Assembly (NCBI GenBank): GCA_963977495.1
Contig: CAXBOT010000001.1
Coordinates: 372,001 to 436,000 of the forward strand
DNA: 64,000 bases
Direction of reading: 5' to 3'
Origin: UBA1672 sp963977495
GTDB taxonomy: Bacteria; Pseudomonadota; Alphaproteobacteria; Micavibrionales; Micavibrionaceae
The position numbers and the translations under genes were made by a program. Numbering within the stretch: position 1 is the first letter of the stretch; every line of letters begins with the position of its first letter. This document shows positions 35,325-43,479 of the stretch, piece by piece. The notes under the pieces were generated by a model. That model saw only the letters and a list, made by a program, of their open reading frames with translations, was not told the origin of the DNA and ran no database searches.

Positions 35325-36071
35325 TTAATCGAACTGCGGGCGATCTTCATGCTCAAGATTCTGCGCGGCGTAATGCTGCTCTAGCTTGATGGTTTTAAAC
35401 GCTTCATAGATTTCAGGATCAAACCAGCCATCGCATTTTTCTTCCATGCGTTCAAACACGGCGGGCGCGTCGTTGGTCAGCCCCATTTCCTTGTGGTGGG
35501 CACGTAAATGCGTCCGTCCGTCATAATCCTCAACAATACAAACCAGTCTGACAGGATCGGATATTTCATCCGCGCCCATTTTGTGCTGGCCTAATCCATC
35601 CATGCGTTCATGGTGGTTTCTGATGATATCAAGGGCTAAATCCTTAAAAGGGTGATCTATATCGGCAAACTGACGTGCGAAAACGGCGTGACCGATATCA
35701 ACATGCTCACGCTTTAATGCCTTAATCTCATCGGGAGGGCTGTCTTCATAATCCCAAATTTCGGCAGGCAGTTCGGGCTTGCCAAGATCATGGATCAGCG
35801 TGGCGTGGTACATGTTATTCGCAATGCGCGAGCCTAAACCGAGGTTCATGCATGTTTCGCGAACATCTTGCGCGGCGTCTTGAACATGCTTATGGAACAC
35901 ATAATCTGATTTTAAATCGCGTGTTTCGTCATATTCTCTCAATGTGTTGAGATGCTCTTCGATGAAGGGTTTGAAATATTCCTGACAAACGGGATCTGTA
36001 TCGAAATCAAAGCTGTTTGGCCACGGGGATGGCGCAACATTCTCTGCTTTTATTTTAAACATATCATTCAT
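35325..36071 (-). CDS. HD-GYP-like phosphohydrolase domain protein
   Basis: A 248-residue protein with the metal-binding HD core: His89, His94-Asp95 with Lys98 (HATLIHDLGK), His123 and His128 (REHVDIGHAVF), His153-His154 (NHHERMDGLG) and the later Asp pair in VEDYDGRTH. This order is that of HD-GYP cyclic-di-GMP phosphodiesterases, but the GYP triplet itself is replaced (MDGLGQ), so the substrate is uncertain. It has a good ribosome-binding site (AGGA) and sits between leuC and leuD, about 95 bases from each, perhaps with its own promoter. Confidence 0.8.
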   Translation of the reverse strand: MNDMFKIKAENVAPSPWPNSFDFDTDPVCQEYFKPFIEEHLNTLREYDETRDLKSDYVFHKHVQDAAQDVRETCMNLGLGSRIANNMYHATLIHDLGKPELPAEIWDYEDSPPDEIKALKREHVDIGHAVFARQFADIDHPFKDLALDIIRNHHERMDGLGQHKMGADEISDPVRLVCIVEDYDGRTHLRAHHKEMGLTNDAPAVFERMEEKCDGWFDPEIYEAFKTIKLEQHYAAQNLEHEDRPQFD

Positions 36072-36166
36072 TTTATTATCCTGCCCGCCAGCATTATTAT
36101 TCTTATGTCCTTACAATACCGTGTTTTAAAATATTCTGTCAAATAAATCAATATCGTAAGTTGTAA

Positions 36167-37570
36167 TTATAAATCCCTTACATCGGTGAGTTTTCCCGTG
36201 ATTGCCGCTGCTGCTGCCATGGCGGGGGAAAGCAAATGTGTGCGTCCGCCGCGCCCCTGACGGCCTTCGAAATTACGGTTAGAAGTTGATGCGCAGCGTT
36301 CACCGGGTTTGAGTTGATCGGGGTTCATGCCCAAACACATGGAGCATCCCGGCTCGCGCCAGTCAAATCCGGCCTCAATCAGAATATCCGCGATGCCTTC
36401 TTCCTCTGCCATGGCCTTGACCAAGCCGGAGCCGGGCACGACCATTGCTTCTATGATATTCGGCGCAACGGTTTTGCCTTTAGCGATTTTGGCAACTTCG
36501 CGTAGATCTTCAATCCGCGCATTGGTGCAAGAGCCGATAAAGACCTTATCAATCATGATATCCTGCATTTTTGTTCCGGATTCAAGACCCATATATTCCA
36601 GCATACGCTTGACGGCGTTTTGCTTGTTCGGATCATCAAAATCAGATGGGGCAGGGACGCTTCCGGTGATGGAGACCACATCTTCGGGCGTTGTCCCCCA
36701 TGTGACTGTCGGGGAGATATCCGCCGCATCCAGTGTTATATCCTTATCATAGGTTGCACCTTCGTCAGAAAACAGGGTTTTCCAATAGGCGATGGCCTTG
36801 TCCAAAATTTCGCCTTTTGGTGCCATCGGGCGACCTTTCAGATACGCAAATGTCGTGTCATCAGGGGCAACCAAGCCAGCGCGCGCGCCGCCTTCAATCG
36901 ACATATTGCAAATGGTCATGCGCCCTTCCATAGACAGGGATTGCACCGCCTTACCCGCATATTCAATCACGTGGCTTGTACCACCCGCCGTACCGATTTT
37001 GCCGATAATCGCCAGAATCATATCCTTCGCGGTTACACCCGCCGGCAGATCGCCATTAACGGTGATGCGCATATTTTTAGCGGGTTTTTGAATCAGGGTT
37101 TGCGTGGCCAAAACATGCTCAACTTCCGATGTGCCAATACCAAAAGCCAGCGCGCCAAACGCGCCATGTGTAGAGGTATGGGAATCACCGCAAACGATGG
37201 TCATACCAGGCTGGGTAAAGCCTTGCTCGGGCCCGATAATATGGACGATGCCCTGACGATTGTCTGTTAAATCAAAAAGGGGAACGCCGAACTCCGCGCA
37301 GTTATTACGTAATGTCTCAATTTGTATGCGGCTGTCTTCTTCCTCAATCGGTAAGGAGCGATCGGTTGTCGGTACGTTATGATCCATCACAGCCAGCGTG
37401 TTTTCAGGCTTTCTAACTGTACGACCTGCCATCCGCAACCCTTCAAAAGCCTGCGGAGAGGTGACTTCATGCACAAGGTGACGATCAATGTAAATCAGGC
37501 ACGTGCCATCTTCTGATTGTTGAATAACATGATCGTCCCAAATTTTCTGATAAAGTGTACGTGGTTTCAT
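36167..37570 (-). CDS. leuC: 3-isopropylmalate dehydratase large subunit
   Basis: A 467-residue aconitase-family protein. It has the VCGDSHTSTHGAFGALAFGIGTSE segment in two parts, the first cluster cysteine in FIGSCTNARIEDL (about residue 350) and the other two in PGCSMCLGMNPD (about 410), which hold the [4Fe-4S] cluster, and the closing ASTSNRNFEGRQGRGGRTHL segment. It is the first gene of the leucine set on this strand and has a plausible promoter. Confidence 0.97.
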   Translation of the reverse strand: MKPRTLYQKIWDDHVIQQSEDGTCLIYIDRHLVHEVTSPQAFEGLRMAGRTVRKPENTLAVMDHNVPTTDRSLPIEEEDSRIQIETLRNNCAEFGVPLFDLTDNRQGIVHIIGPEQGFTQPGMTIVCGDSHTSTHGAFGALAFGIGTSEVEHVLATQTLIQKPAKNMRITVNGDLPAGVTAKDMILAIIGKIGTAGGTSHVIEYAGKAVQSLSMEGRMTICNMSIEGGARAGLVAPDDTTFAYLKGRPMAPKGEILDKAIAYWKTLFSDEGATYDKDITLDAADISPTVTWGTTPEDVVSITGSVPAPSDFDDPNKQNAVKRMLEYMGLESGTKMQDIMIDKVFIGSCTNARIEDLREVAKIAKGKTVAPNIIEAMVVPGSGLVKAMAEEEGIADILIEAGFDWREPGCSMCLGMNPDQLKPGERCASTSNRNFEGRQGRGGRTHLLSPAMAAAAAITGKLTDVRDL

Positions 37571-37608
37571 ACTCTGCCTTCATACCTGTTAATGCGCCTT
37601 GCTAATAC

Positions 37609-37637
37609 GATATAGTGCGAAACGGGGATTTTGTCGA
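37609..37637 (-). promoter_or_regulatory. Candidate leuC promoter
   Basis: On the minus strand TCGACA (37637-37632), 17 bases, TATATC (37614-37609), 39 bases before the leuC start. No leucine-rich leader peptide or attenuator follows. Confidence 0.45.
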
Positions 37638-37731
37638 GATTTTGTAAGATTTTATTTGCATCCCCCTGTCTTTATCGTGCATTATTCTAGGAACAATAAA
37701 AAATTCTATAAAAAAATAAAGGGTGAATATT

Positions 37732-38406
37732 ATGGCTGATTTCGGATTAGCACCAACATTTCAAAATGATACGGCGCAAAACGCGTATGACGTCCATCTT
37801 CTTGTGAACAAGTCGGATGGCACGATTGGTGATCAACAGATGAATTTTTCACCGGAAACAACGCTGCATTTCAAATCACATGGTTTGATGAGTGAGCTTG
37901 ATGTCGGCAAACTTGAGGCCGATAAAGTGATTTCCGGCGCGGATGCAACAGCATCATATTATAGTTTCAATGACTATTCTAAAGCCGTCACGCAAGATTA
38001 TAACGAAGCCATGAAGGGCGCGGCGTCTGTTTATACGGACATTATGAATGTCGTTGATCCGGGCGGAAGCAGCAGCACAATGCGTCCCGTTGAAATTGAC
38101 GGTGTTTACGATATCAATAATTTGAATTGGCAGTTCACAGACCGCTTTTTGGAAACGGCTGTTCAGTCTGCAGAAAATTATGACCGCATGACCGGCAGTG
38201 ATGAATTGGCACCTCTGATTGATCAAGCGCAAGCGGCGCGTCAGGAGCTTGCAAATGCAGGTGCAAACGTACGAGGCGCGGCAGTAATTTTCTTCTCAGA
38301 TGTGAAGGCTCCTGCACCGGGAATGGACCCGATTGAAGGTGTTGATCTGGAACAATATGAGATTCAATCAGGCGCAACAGATGCGATGCTGACACAAAAG
38401 ATGTAA
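37732..38406 (+). CDS. Soluble protein of unknown function
   Basis: Taken from the ATG at 37732; a GTG nine bases earlier is also possible. The 224-residue product starts MADFGLAPTFQNDTAQNAYD, is acidic, has no signal peptide or membrane helix, and shows no motif I recognise. It ends 78 bases before the next gene, and a terminator-like hairpin fills that gap. Coding looks real: the frame is long, has a plausible ribosome-binding site and codon use like its neighbours. Confidence 0.65.
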   Translation: MADFGLAPTFQNDTAQNAYDVHLLVNKSDGTIGDQQMNFSPETTLHFKSHGLMSELDVGKLEADKVISGADATASYYSFNDYSKAVTQDYNEAMKGAASVYTDIMNVVDPGGSSSTMRPVEIDGVYDINNLNWQFTDRFLETAVQSAENYDRMTGSDELAPLIDQAQAARQELANAGANVRGAAVIFFSDVKAPAPGMDPIEGVDLEQYEIQSGATDAMLTQKM

Positions 38407-38429
38407 GCGCGATTACTTAACGGTATATA

Positions 38430-38484
38430 AACCTTTTCCTATTAAGCTCTATTGCAGGGCAGCATTTAGGGGAAGGTTTTTTTT
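38430..38484 (+). terminator. Terminator-like hairpin overlapping the next ribosome-binding site
   Basis: AACCTTTTCCTA (38430-38441) pairs over 12 positions, two of them G-U, with TAGGGGAAGGTT (38467-38478); a second small stem lies in the loop; a run of eight T (38477-38484) follows and then immediately the next ATG. The right arm contains the ribosome-binding site (GGGGAAGG) of that gene. Confidence 0.65.
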
Positions 38485-38886
38485 ATGTCGCATATTTCGT
38501 TAGAAAACAAAGGTATACGGGCAACGTTCGCAACAGACGCGCACCAAAAGCCATATATAGAATTCCTTGATCCGTCTTATGCACGGGCAAGTCTTATCTT
38601 ATTGGACATTGAGCAAAAGACCATGCATGCCGTTTTGCATGAAGGTGTGTTTTTGATCAGTGAAACGCCGCAAGAATTTTTTGATGCGGTATTAGCCAGC
38701 GAAGAGATTGAGCTTCATGCCGATCTTTATTGCGGTGATCATATCGCGCTGCGTGCACCTGTTAAAACGATGAACGGTCAGGTTGGTCGTACAACTGAAG
38801 TTGTGACAGGTGATATTGTAAATATAAACGGGTGTGATTACCCGACCTTTTCGGCAGGCGGCTTTGCGATGACGCCACTGGCATAA
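38485..38886 (+). CDS. Small soluble protein of unknown function
   Basis: A 133-residue protein beginning MSHISLENKGIRATFATDAH, beta-rich by composition, without signal peptide or membrane helix and not recognised. Its ribosome-binding site (GGGGAAGG, eight bases before ATG) is inside the 3' arm of the terminator-like hairpin just upstream, so expression may depend on whether that hairpin forms. It ends before a bidirectional terminator shared with rplS. Confidence 0.6.
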   Translation: MSHISLENKGIRATFATDAHQKPYIEFLDPSYARASLILLDIEQKTMHAVLHEGVFLISETPQEFFDAVLASEEIELHADLYCGDHIALRAPVKTMNGQVGRTTEVVTGDIVNINGCDYPTFSAGGFAMTPLA

Positions 38887-38925
38887 AGAGAAGATCTGAT
38901 AGATAGCCTGTATTGATAAAGACAA

Positions 38926-38957
38926 AAAAAAGAGCCTGTATTCCAGGCTCTTATTTA
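38926..38957. terminator. Bidirectional terminator at the end of rplS
   Basis: GAGCCTG (38932-38938), loop TATTC, CAGGCTC (38944-38950), with an A run on the left and T-rich sequence on the right. It serves rplS on the minus strand and the converging small gene on the plus strand. A 14-base perfect palindrome (TTTTAGCGCTAAAA, 38958-38971) lies next to it. Confidence 0.9.
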
Positions 38958-38977
38958 TTTTAGCGCTAAAAAAGTAA

Positions 38978-39406
38978 TTACTTTTGAGCGGCTTTTTTCT
39001 CTGCTTTTTTAGCAGATTTTTTTGTTTCTCTTGGCTCGATATCGTGGCCGGTTGTACGCTCTGAAATACGCGCTGATTTACCACGACGATCACGAAGGTA
39101 GTACAATTTCGCACGACGAACAGAACCACGACGTACCAATTCAATTGAATCTACGCGTGAACTCCAAAGTGGGAACACACGCTCCACGCCTTCGCCATAA
39201 CTGATTTTACGCACTGTGAAGCTTTCGTTGATGCCAGCGCCTTCGCGCGCAATACAAACACCTTCATAGGCCTGAATACGCTCACGCGTACCTTCTTTAA
39301 CTTTCACATTGACCTTGATTGTGTCACCCGGGTCAAATTTCGGAATTTCTTTTGTAGTCTGTAGTTGTTCAAGCTGCTTTGCTTCGAATTTTTGTAATGT
39401 ATTCAT
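38978..39406 (-). CDS. rplS: 50S ribosomal protein L19
   Basis: A 142-residue L19: FDPGDTIKVNVKVKEGTRERIQ, YEGVCIAREGAGINESFTVR, SYGEGVERVFPLWSSRVDSI and RRGSVRRAKLYYLRDRRGKSARI are all present, followed by a Lys/Ala-rich tail of about 20 residues. It lies at the 30S-50S interface. Last gene of the ffh-rpsP-rimM-trmD-rplS run, 143 bases after trmD; that gap may contain an extra promoter. Confidence 0.98.
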   Translation of the reverse strand: MNTLQKFEAKQLEQLQTTKEIPKFDPGDTIKVNVKVKEGTRERIQAYEGVCIAREGAGINESFTVRKISYGEGVERVFPLWSSRVDSIELVRRGSVRRAKLYYLRDRRGKSARISERTTGHDIEPRETKKSAKKAEKKAAQK

Positions 39407-39549
39407 GTGTTTAAACCTTTTTCTTAATTCATTATCAGAACCCGATTTCGAATAATATCTTTGTCTGACATTACCGGCGGTTCCATTTTCTTTTTTCTGG
39501 AATTATCCAAGTTGCGCTTCTTTTATAGCAAACCCATCTTAAAAACAAG

Positions 39550-40269
39550 TTATTTTTTACGATTTTGATAGCTTTGCCAAAGGTCAGGGCGGTTAGCCTG
39601 TGTAACATGCTCAGCTTGCTCTTGCCGCCATTTTTTGATGTTTTTATGATGGCCTGATGTCAATATATCTGGGACGCGGTGCAAGCCGCCCTTGGCATCG
39701 TTCCAATCGGCAGGGCGGGTATAGTGCGGATATTCCAGCAAACCAGCGGAAAAGCTTTCCTCATCAGGGGTTTGCGCGTTACCCATCACACCATCAAGCA
39801 AACGAATACAGGCATCCATCAAAATCATCGCCGCAGGCTCGCCGCCTGATAAAACATAATCACCAATGCTGATTTCTTCAAAGTCATGGGCATCCAGCAC
39901 GCGCTGATCCACCCCTTCATACCGCCCGCATAAAATGGTGAGGGTTTGTTCGGTTGAGAGCGTTTGAACGCGCTTTTGTGTTAATGGCTTGCCGCGTGGG
40001 CTCATGTAAATTTTACGGCCTGTTTCAGGCAGGGAGAGCAGGGCATTTTCGATGATGTCAGGGCGCATCACCATGCCTGCGCCGCCGCCAAACGGTGTGT
40101 CATCAACGTTTTTATGCGTGCCGTCCGCAAAATCACGAATATTGACCACGTTATAGGACCACATGCCCTTATCCAGCGCTTTACCGCTCAAAGATTGGCC
40201 TAAAGATCCGGGAAACATCTCGGGGAATAATGTCAGAAGGTTGACGTGCCAGCGCGTTGTATCAGTCAT
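39550..40269 (-). CDS. trmD: tRNA (guanine-37-N1)-methyltransferase
   Basis: A 239-residue trefoil-knot (SPOUT) methyltransferase: VNLLTLFPEMFPGSLGQSL at the start, DDTPFGGGAGMVMRPD, the knot with LCGRYEGVDQRVLD and ISIGDYVLSGGEPAAMI, and the HYTRPADWNDAKGGLHRVPDIL segment with catalytic Asp. It methylates G37 of tRNAs reading CNN codons to prevent frameshifting. Its start overlaps the end of the DUF2007 gene by eight bases. Confidence 0.98.
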   Translation of the reverse strand: MTDTTRWHVNLLTLFPEMFPGSLGQSLSGKALDKGMWSYNVVNIRDFADGTHKNVDDTPFGGGAGMVMRPDIIENALLSLPETGRKIYMSPRGKPLTQKRVQTLSTEQTLTILCGRYEGVDQRVLDAHDFEEISIGDYVLSGGEPAAMILMDACIRLLDGVMGNAQTPDEESFSAGLLEYPHYTRPADWNDAKGGLHRVPDILTSGHHKNIKKWRQEQAEHVTQANRPDLWQSYQNRKK

Positions 40270-40615
40270 GCTCTTTGTTCTTTTTATGCTTCTTTTTTAA
40301 TGGGACAGGCACCGCAAATAATAATGTCAAAAACAACGAAATAAGCGTATTAAACCACGGCTGTTTTGGTGGTGGTTTGCGCTGTGGTTTTGTGTCTTGC
40401 GTCTCGTCTAAAAGTTGTTTTGCCTTGTCATAGTCTTGTTCATAAATATTAAGGCGGACATCGCCTAAGGCTTGTTTTAAAGCCCAATCCGCGTTGATCA
40501 GATATTCATCGGCGATAAAGCACGCGATATCATGGTTTTCAAGAAAGCCCTTAATGGCATAAGCCTCGAAGGCTGTATCGACTTTCTTTATTTCTACGAG
40601 CGTGCGCTGCGGCAT
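40262..40615 (-). CDS. DUF2007 protein with a C-terminal membrane helix
   Basis: A 117-residue protein. Residues 1-70 match the DUF2007 (putative signal-transducing) domain: FEAYAIKGFLENHDIACFIADEYLI and GDVRLNIYEQDYDKAKQLLDE. A hydrophobic helix (FNTLISLFLTLLFAVPVPL) and a lysine-rich tail follow. It lies between rimM and trmD in the ribosomal operon and overlaps trmD. Function unknown. Confidence 0.8.
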   Translation of the reverse strand: MPQRTLVEIKKVDTAFEAYAIKGFLENHDIACFIADEYLINADWALKQALGDVRLNIYEQDYDKAKQLLDETQDTKPQRKPPPKQPWFNTLISLFLTLLFAVPVPLKKKHKKNKEHD

Positions 40616-40624
40616 ATAACCATC

Positions 40625-41149
40625 TTAATCAATCTGAAATCTCGCATAATTTTCAAGGGTAATGGTGCGTGAGTCAAGATCAATTGCTGTGATATAGTCA
40701 TCGTCAAAGGGCACATAATAGGTGCTGCCTGACGGGGGTTTGATTTCCAGCAGGTCGCCCGCGCCGAAATTCTCCAACGCCAGAACAGAGCCGATTTTAT
40801 CCCCCTGATCGTTCAGGGCATCAAGACCGATAAGGTCCTCAATATAAAATTCGTCCTGATCGTCAATATCGGGCAGTGCTTCACGTGGAACATATAGGGA
40901 ACATTTGAGTAATTTAGCATCTTCGGGCGTTGTAATGCCCTCAATATGCGCCAGAATAAATTTACCCGCGGAGTTTTTCAAAGTAACGGTGAGCGTCTTA
41001 TTGCCCGTTTCCTCGGTGAAGAGTACGCCGTTAAGCAAGGACGTATCCTCGCAATAGGGTAAAATTTTGACCAGCCCCTTCACACCATGCGCAGATGAAA
41101 TCTTGCCGATACAAATGCGCTTTTCTGATGTGTTTGTCGGGCTGGTCAT
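40625..41149 (-). CDS. rimM: 16S rRNA processing protein RimM
   Basis: A 174-residue protein with the RimM N-terminal domain (ICIGKISSAHGVKGLVKILPY) and the C-terminal PRC-barrel (DEFYIEDLIGLDALNDQGDKIGSV, ending in YYVPFDDDYITAID). RimM helps mature the 3' domain of the 30S subunit and binds S19. Normal place in the operon, nine bases before the DUF2007 gene. Confidence 0.96.
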   Translation of the reverse strand: MTSPTNTSEKRICIGKISSAHGVKGLVKILPYCEDTSLLNGVLFTEETGNKTLTVTLKNSAGKFILAHIEGITTPEDAKLLKCSLYVPREALPDIDDQDEFYIEDLIGLDALNDQGDKIGSVLALENFGAGDLLEIKPPSGSTYYVPFDDDYITAIDLDSRTITLENYARFQID

Positions 41150-41178
41150 AATTTATATATAAGCAGGTAAGCAGATGC

Positions 41179-41679
41179 TTATTCTGCAGCCTCTTCTTTT
41201 TTCTCGTCTTCAGCAGGCGCTTCAGCAGCAGCTTCTTCCGCAGGTGCCTCAGGAGCAGCTTCCTCCGCAGGTGCTTCCGCTTCTGCCGCAGCAGCAGCTT
41301 TTGCTTCTTCAGCAGCGGCTTTCTCAGCTTCGGCAGCGGCCTTACGCTTTTCTTCTTTGTCTTCAAGCAACAATCTGGTTTTTTCACCAGGTGCTGATTT
41401 GTTCGGACGGTTTGGTTGAGCAGGCATGTCAATAATACCAGCTTTACCAAGGAAAATCGCAACACGCTCGGATGGTTTTGCACCTTCACCAAGCCAGTAT
41501 TTTACGCGATCTTCGACCAACTGCACGCGTTGCTCATTATCATCAGTAAGAAGGGGGTTATATGTACCCAACTTTTCGATGTAACGGCCATCACGTGGCA
41601 TACGTTTATCCGCAACAACGATGCGGTAGAATGGGCTTTTTTTACGTCCGCCTCGGGACAATCTGATTGCTAGTGCCAT
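41179..41679 (-). CDS. rpsP: 30S ribosomal protein S16 with a long Ala/Glu tail
   Basis: The first 85 residues are S16 (AIRLSRGGRKKSPFYRIVVADKR in two blocks, GRYIEKLGTYNPLL, KYWLGEGAKPSERVAIFLGKAGI). Residues from about 110 to 166 form a low-complexity tail of Ala, Glu, Pro and Lys (PAEEAAPEAPAEEAAAEAP), roughly doubling the usual 80-90 residue length. Tails like this occur in some alphaproteobacterial S16 proteins. Strong AAGGAG ribosome-binding site. Confidence 0.97.
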   Translation of the reverse strand: MALAIRLSRGGRKKSPFYRIVVADKRMPRDGRYIEKLGTYNPLLTDDNEQRVQLVEDRVKYWLGEGAKPSERVAIFLGKAGIIDMPAQPNRPNKSAPGEKTRLLLEDKEEKRKAAAEAEKAAAEEAKAAAAAEAEAPAEEAAPEAPAEEAAAEAPAEDEKKEEAAE

Positions 41680-41721
41680 GTTTTTTCTCCTTTAAATTCA
41701 AACATTAAATTCAGATCAGCG

Positions 41722-41744
41722 GATAACCTCAAAAGTCGGTTATC
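41722..41744 (-). other. Hairpin between ffh and rpsP
   Basis: GATAACC and GGTTATC form a seven-pair stem with a nine-base loop in the 79-base gap after ffh. No T run follows, so it may be a processing or stability hairpin in a continuous ffh-rpsP mRNA. Confidence 0.4.
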
Positions 41745-41758
41745 GGATGATATGAACG

Positions 41759-43330
41759 TCATCTTTTCTTTTTCTTTCTGTTCTTTTTCGTGCCGCCGCG
41801 CATTGGAGGCATCGCGCCGCCCATACCGGGCATGCCGGGCATGCCGCCGCCACTCGCGCCGCCAAACGGATTGCCACCGCCTGCAAACGGGTTCGGGCCA
41901 AGCGGGCTGTCTGTCGCAGAGGCCATATCCGCACCAAGTGCATCAGGGTCCATGCTTTGCGCCATAAGCTCCATCTCATCGGCCTTGCCGCCCATCATGT
42001 CTTTCATCATGCCCATCATTTGGCCTTTGCCCATTTTGCGCATGCGCTTCATCATGACTTGCATTTGTTTTTGCTGTTTCACCAGCGCGTTGATTTCTTG
42101 CACTGTTGTGCCTGAACCTGACGCGATGCGTTTCTTGCGTGATCCGTTCATAAGGTCAGGCTTCGCGCGCTCTGTCGGGGTCATGGATTGAATGATGGCT
42201 TCTTGCTTTTTGATGATGCTTTCGTCAAATCCGGCTTCTTCCAGCTTGCTTGCCATACCACTTAGGCCGGGCATCAATTTCATCAAAGAGCCCATACCGC
42301 CCATTTTGTTCATCTGGCGGATTTGGGACAGCAAATCATTAAAGTCGAACTGACCCTTTTTGAACTTCTTTGCCATTCTCTCGGCTTCGGCCTGATCGAC
42401 GGTTTCAACGGCTTTTTCAACCAAGGAAACCACGTCACCCATGCCAAGAATACGTCCGGCAACACGTTCGGGGTGGAACGTCTCAACTTCGCTCCACTTT
42501 TCACCAACACCAATCAATTTGATCGGCTTGCCAGTCACGGCTTTCATGCTCATCGCCGCACCGCCGCGTGCATCACCGTCAACGCGGGTCAGCATAATAC
42601 CTGTGATGGATACGCGCTCATCAAAGATTTTGGCCGTATTCACCGCATCTTGCCCTGTCATTGCATCGGCAACCAACAGCGTTTCCACCGGATTGGTGGC
42701 CTTTTTGATGTCTTCGACTTCTTGCATCAATGTTTCATCAATGCTCAGACGACCCGCCGTATCCAGCATGACCACGTCATAGCCTTCTTTGCGGCCTGTA
42801 TCCATGGCGCGTTTGGCGATATCGACAGGCTTTTGCCCTTCAACAATCGGCAAAGTCGCAATGTTCGTTTGCTCACCCAAAATCTTAAGCTGCTCTTGCG
42901 CAGCGGGGCGGTAAACGTCAAGCGATGCCATCAGTACCTTTTTGTTGTTCTTTTCGGTCAGGATTTTCGCGATTTTCGCGGTGGATGTGGTTTTACCCGA
43001 TCCTTGCAAACCAACCATAAGATAAGCCGACGGCGCGGTGGCGAATTGTAGATCCGCACTCTCACTGCCCAGCATTTCGACCAAGGCATCATGGACAATT
43101 TTAATGACTTGTTGCGCAGGGTTCACACCTTTAACAACGTCATGCCCAACGGCGCGATCTTTAATAGTGTCGATGAAGTCTTTAACAACGGGCAGGGCAA
43201 CGTCAGCCTCAAGCAAGGCAATACGGATTTCACGAGAAACCGCCATCACTTCATTTTCACTCAAAGAGGCTTTGCCCCTTAGCTTTGAAAATACGCCGCC
43301 TAACTTCTCGCTCAGTGAATCAAACATCAC
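41759..43330 (-). CDS. ffh: Signal recognition particle protein Ffh
   Basis: A 523-residue SRP54: N domain (FDSLSEKLGGVFSKLRGKASLSE), GTPase with G1 GLQGSGKTTSTAKIA, G3 DTAGRLSIDE, G4 TRVDGDARGGAA, and a methionine-rich M domain (RIASGSGTTVQEINALVKQQKQM). The C-terminal 70 residues are a Gly/Pro/Met-rich tail ending in a basic cluster, longer than in E. coli. It binds signal sequences and 4.5S RNA and delivers nascent chains to FtsY, encoded about 2.5 kb away on the other strand. Two consecutive ATG codons begin the frame. Confidence 0.98.
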   Translation of the reverse strand: MMFDSLSEKLGGVFSKLRGKASLSENEVMAVSREIRIALLEADVALPVVKDFIDTIKDRAVGHDVVKGVNPAQQVIKIVHDALVEMLGSESADLQFATAPSAYLMVGLQGSGKTTSTAKIAKILTEKNNKKVLMASLDVYRPAAQEQLKILGEQTNIATLPIVEGQKPVDIAKRAMDTGRKEGYDVVMLDTAGRLSIDETLMQEVEDIKKATNPVETLLVADAMTGQDAVNTAKIFDERVSITGIMLTRVDGDARGGAAMSMKAVTGKPIKLIGVGEKWSEVETFHPERVAGRILGMGDVVSLVEKAVETVDQAEAERMAKKFKKGQFDFNDLLSQIRQMNKMGGMGSLMKLMPGLSGMASKLEEAGFDESIIKKQEAIIQSMTPTERAKPDLMNGSRKKRIASGSGTTVQEINALVKQQKQMQVMMKRMRKMGKGQMMGMMKDMMGGKADEMELMAQSMDPDALGADMASATDSPLGPNPFAGGGNPFGGASGGGMPGMPGMGGAMPPMRGGTKKNRKKKKR

Positions 43331-43355
43331 AATCCTTAAAACATAACCAAATTAG

Positions 43356-43385
43356 CCGCAGTGAGCGTAAATTCGCCGACTGCGG
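43356..43385. repeat. Hairpin 1 in the ffh/dapF intergenic region
   Basis: CCGCAGT and ACTGCGG form a perfect seven-pair outer stem, with GCG/CGC pairing inside after a two-base internal loop. It is 26 bases from the ffh start. Confidence 0.5.
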
Positions 43386-43397
43386 TGTACCGCTAAG

Positions 43398-43422
43398 CAC
43401 TGAAAAAAACAGATTTTCAGTG
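43398..43422. repeat. Hairpin 2 in the ffh/dapF intergenic region
   Basis: CACTGAAAA and TTTTCAGTG form a perfect nine-pair stem around a seven-base loop, 12 bases after hairpin 1 and 58 bases before the dapF start. Confidence 0.5.
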
Positions 43423-43479
43423 GAAATTTGGGGTAAATTATGCTTAATGAGCGGTAATGTCAAGAAAAGGTTGAAGATT

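Noticed and set aside
36620..37270. 216-codon frame antisense to leuC
   Set aside because: Overlaps leuC completely; leuC has all cluster cysteines and normal length.
42323..43051. 242-codon frame antisense to ffh
   Set aside because: Entirely within ffh; composition is that of a reversed GTPase gene.
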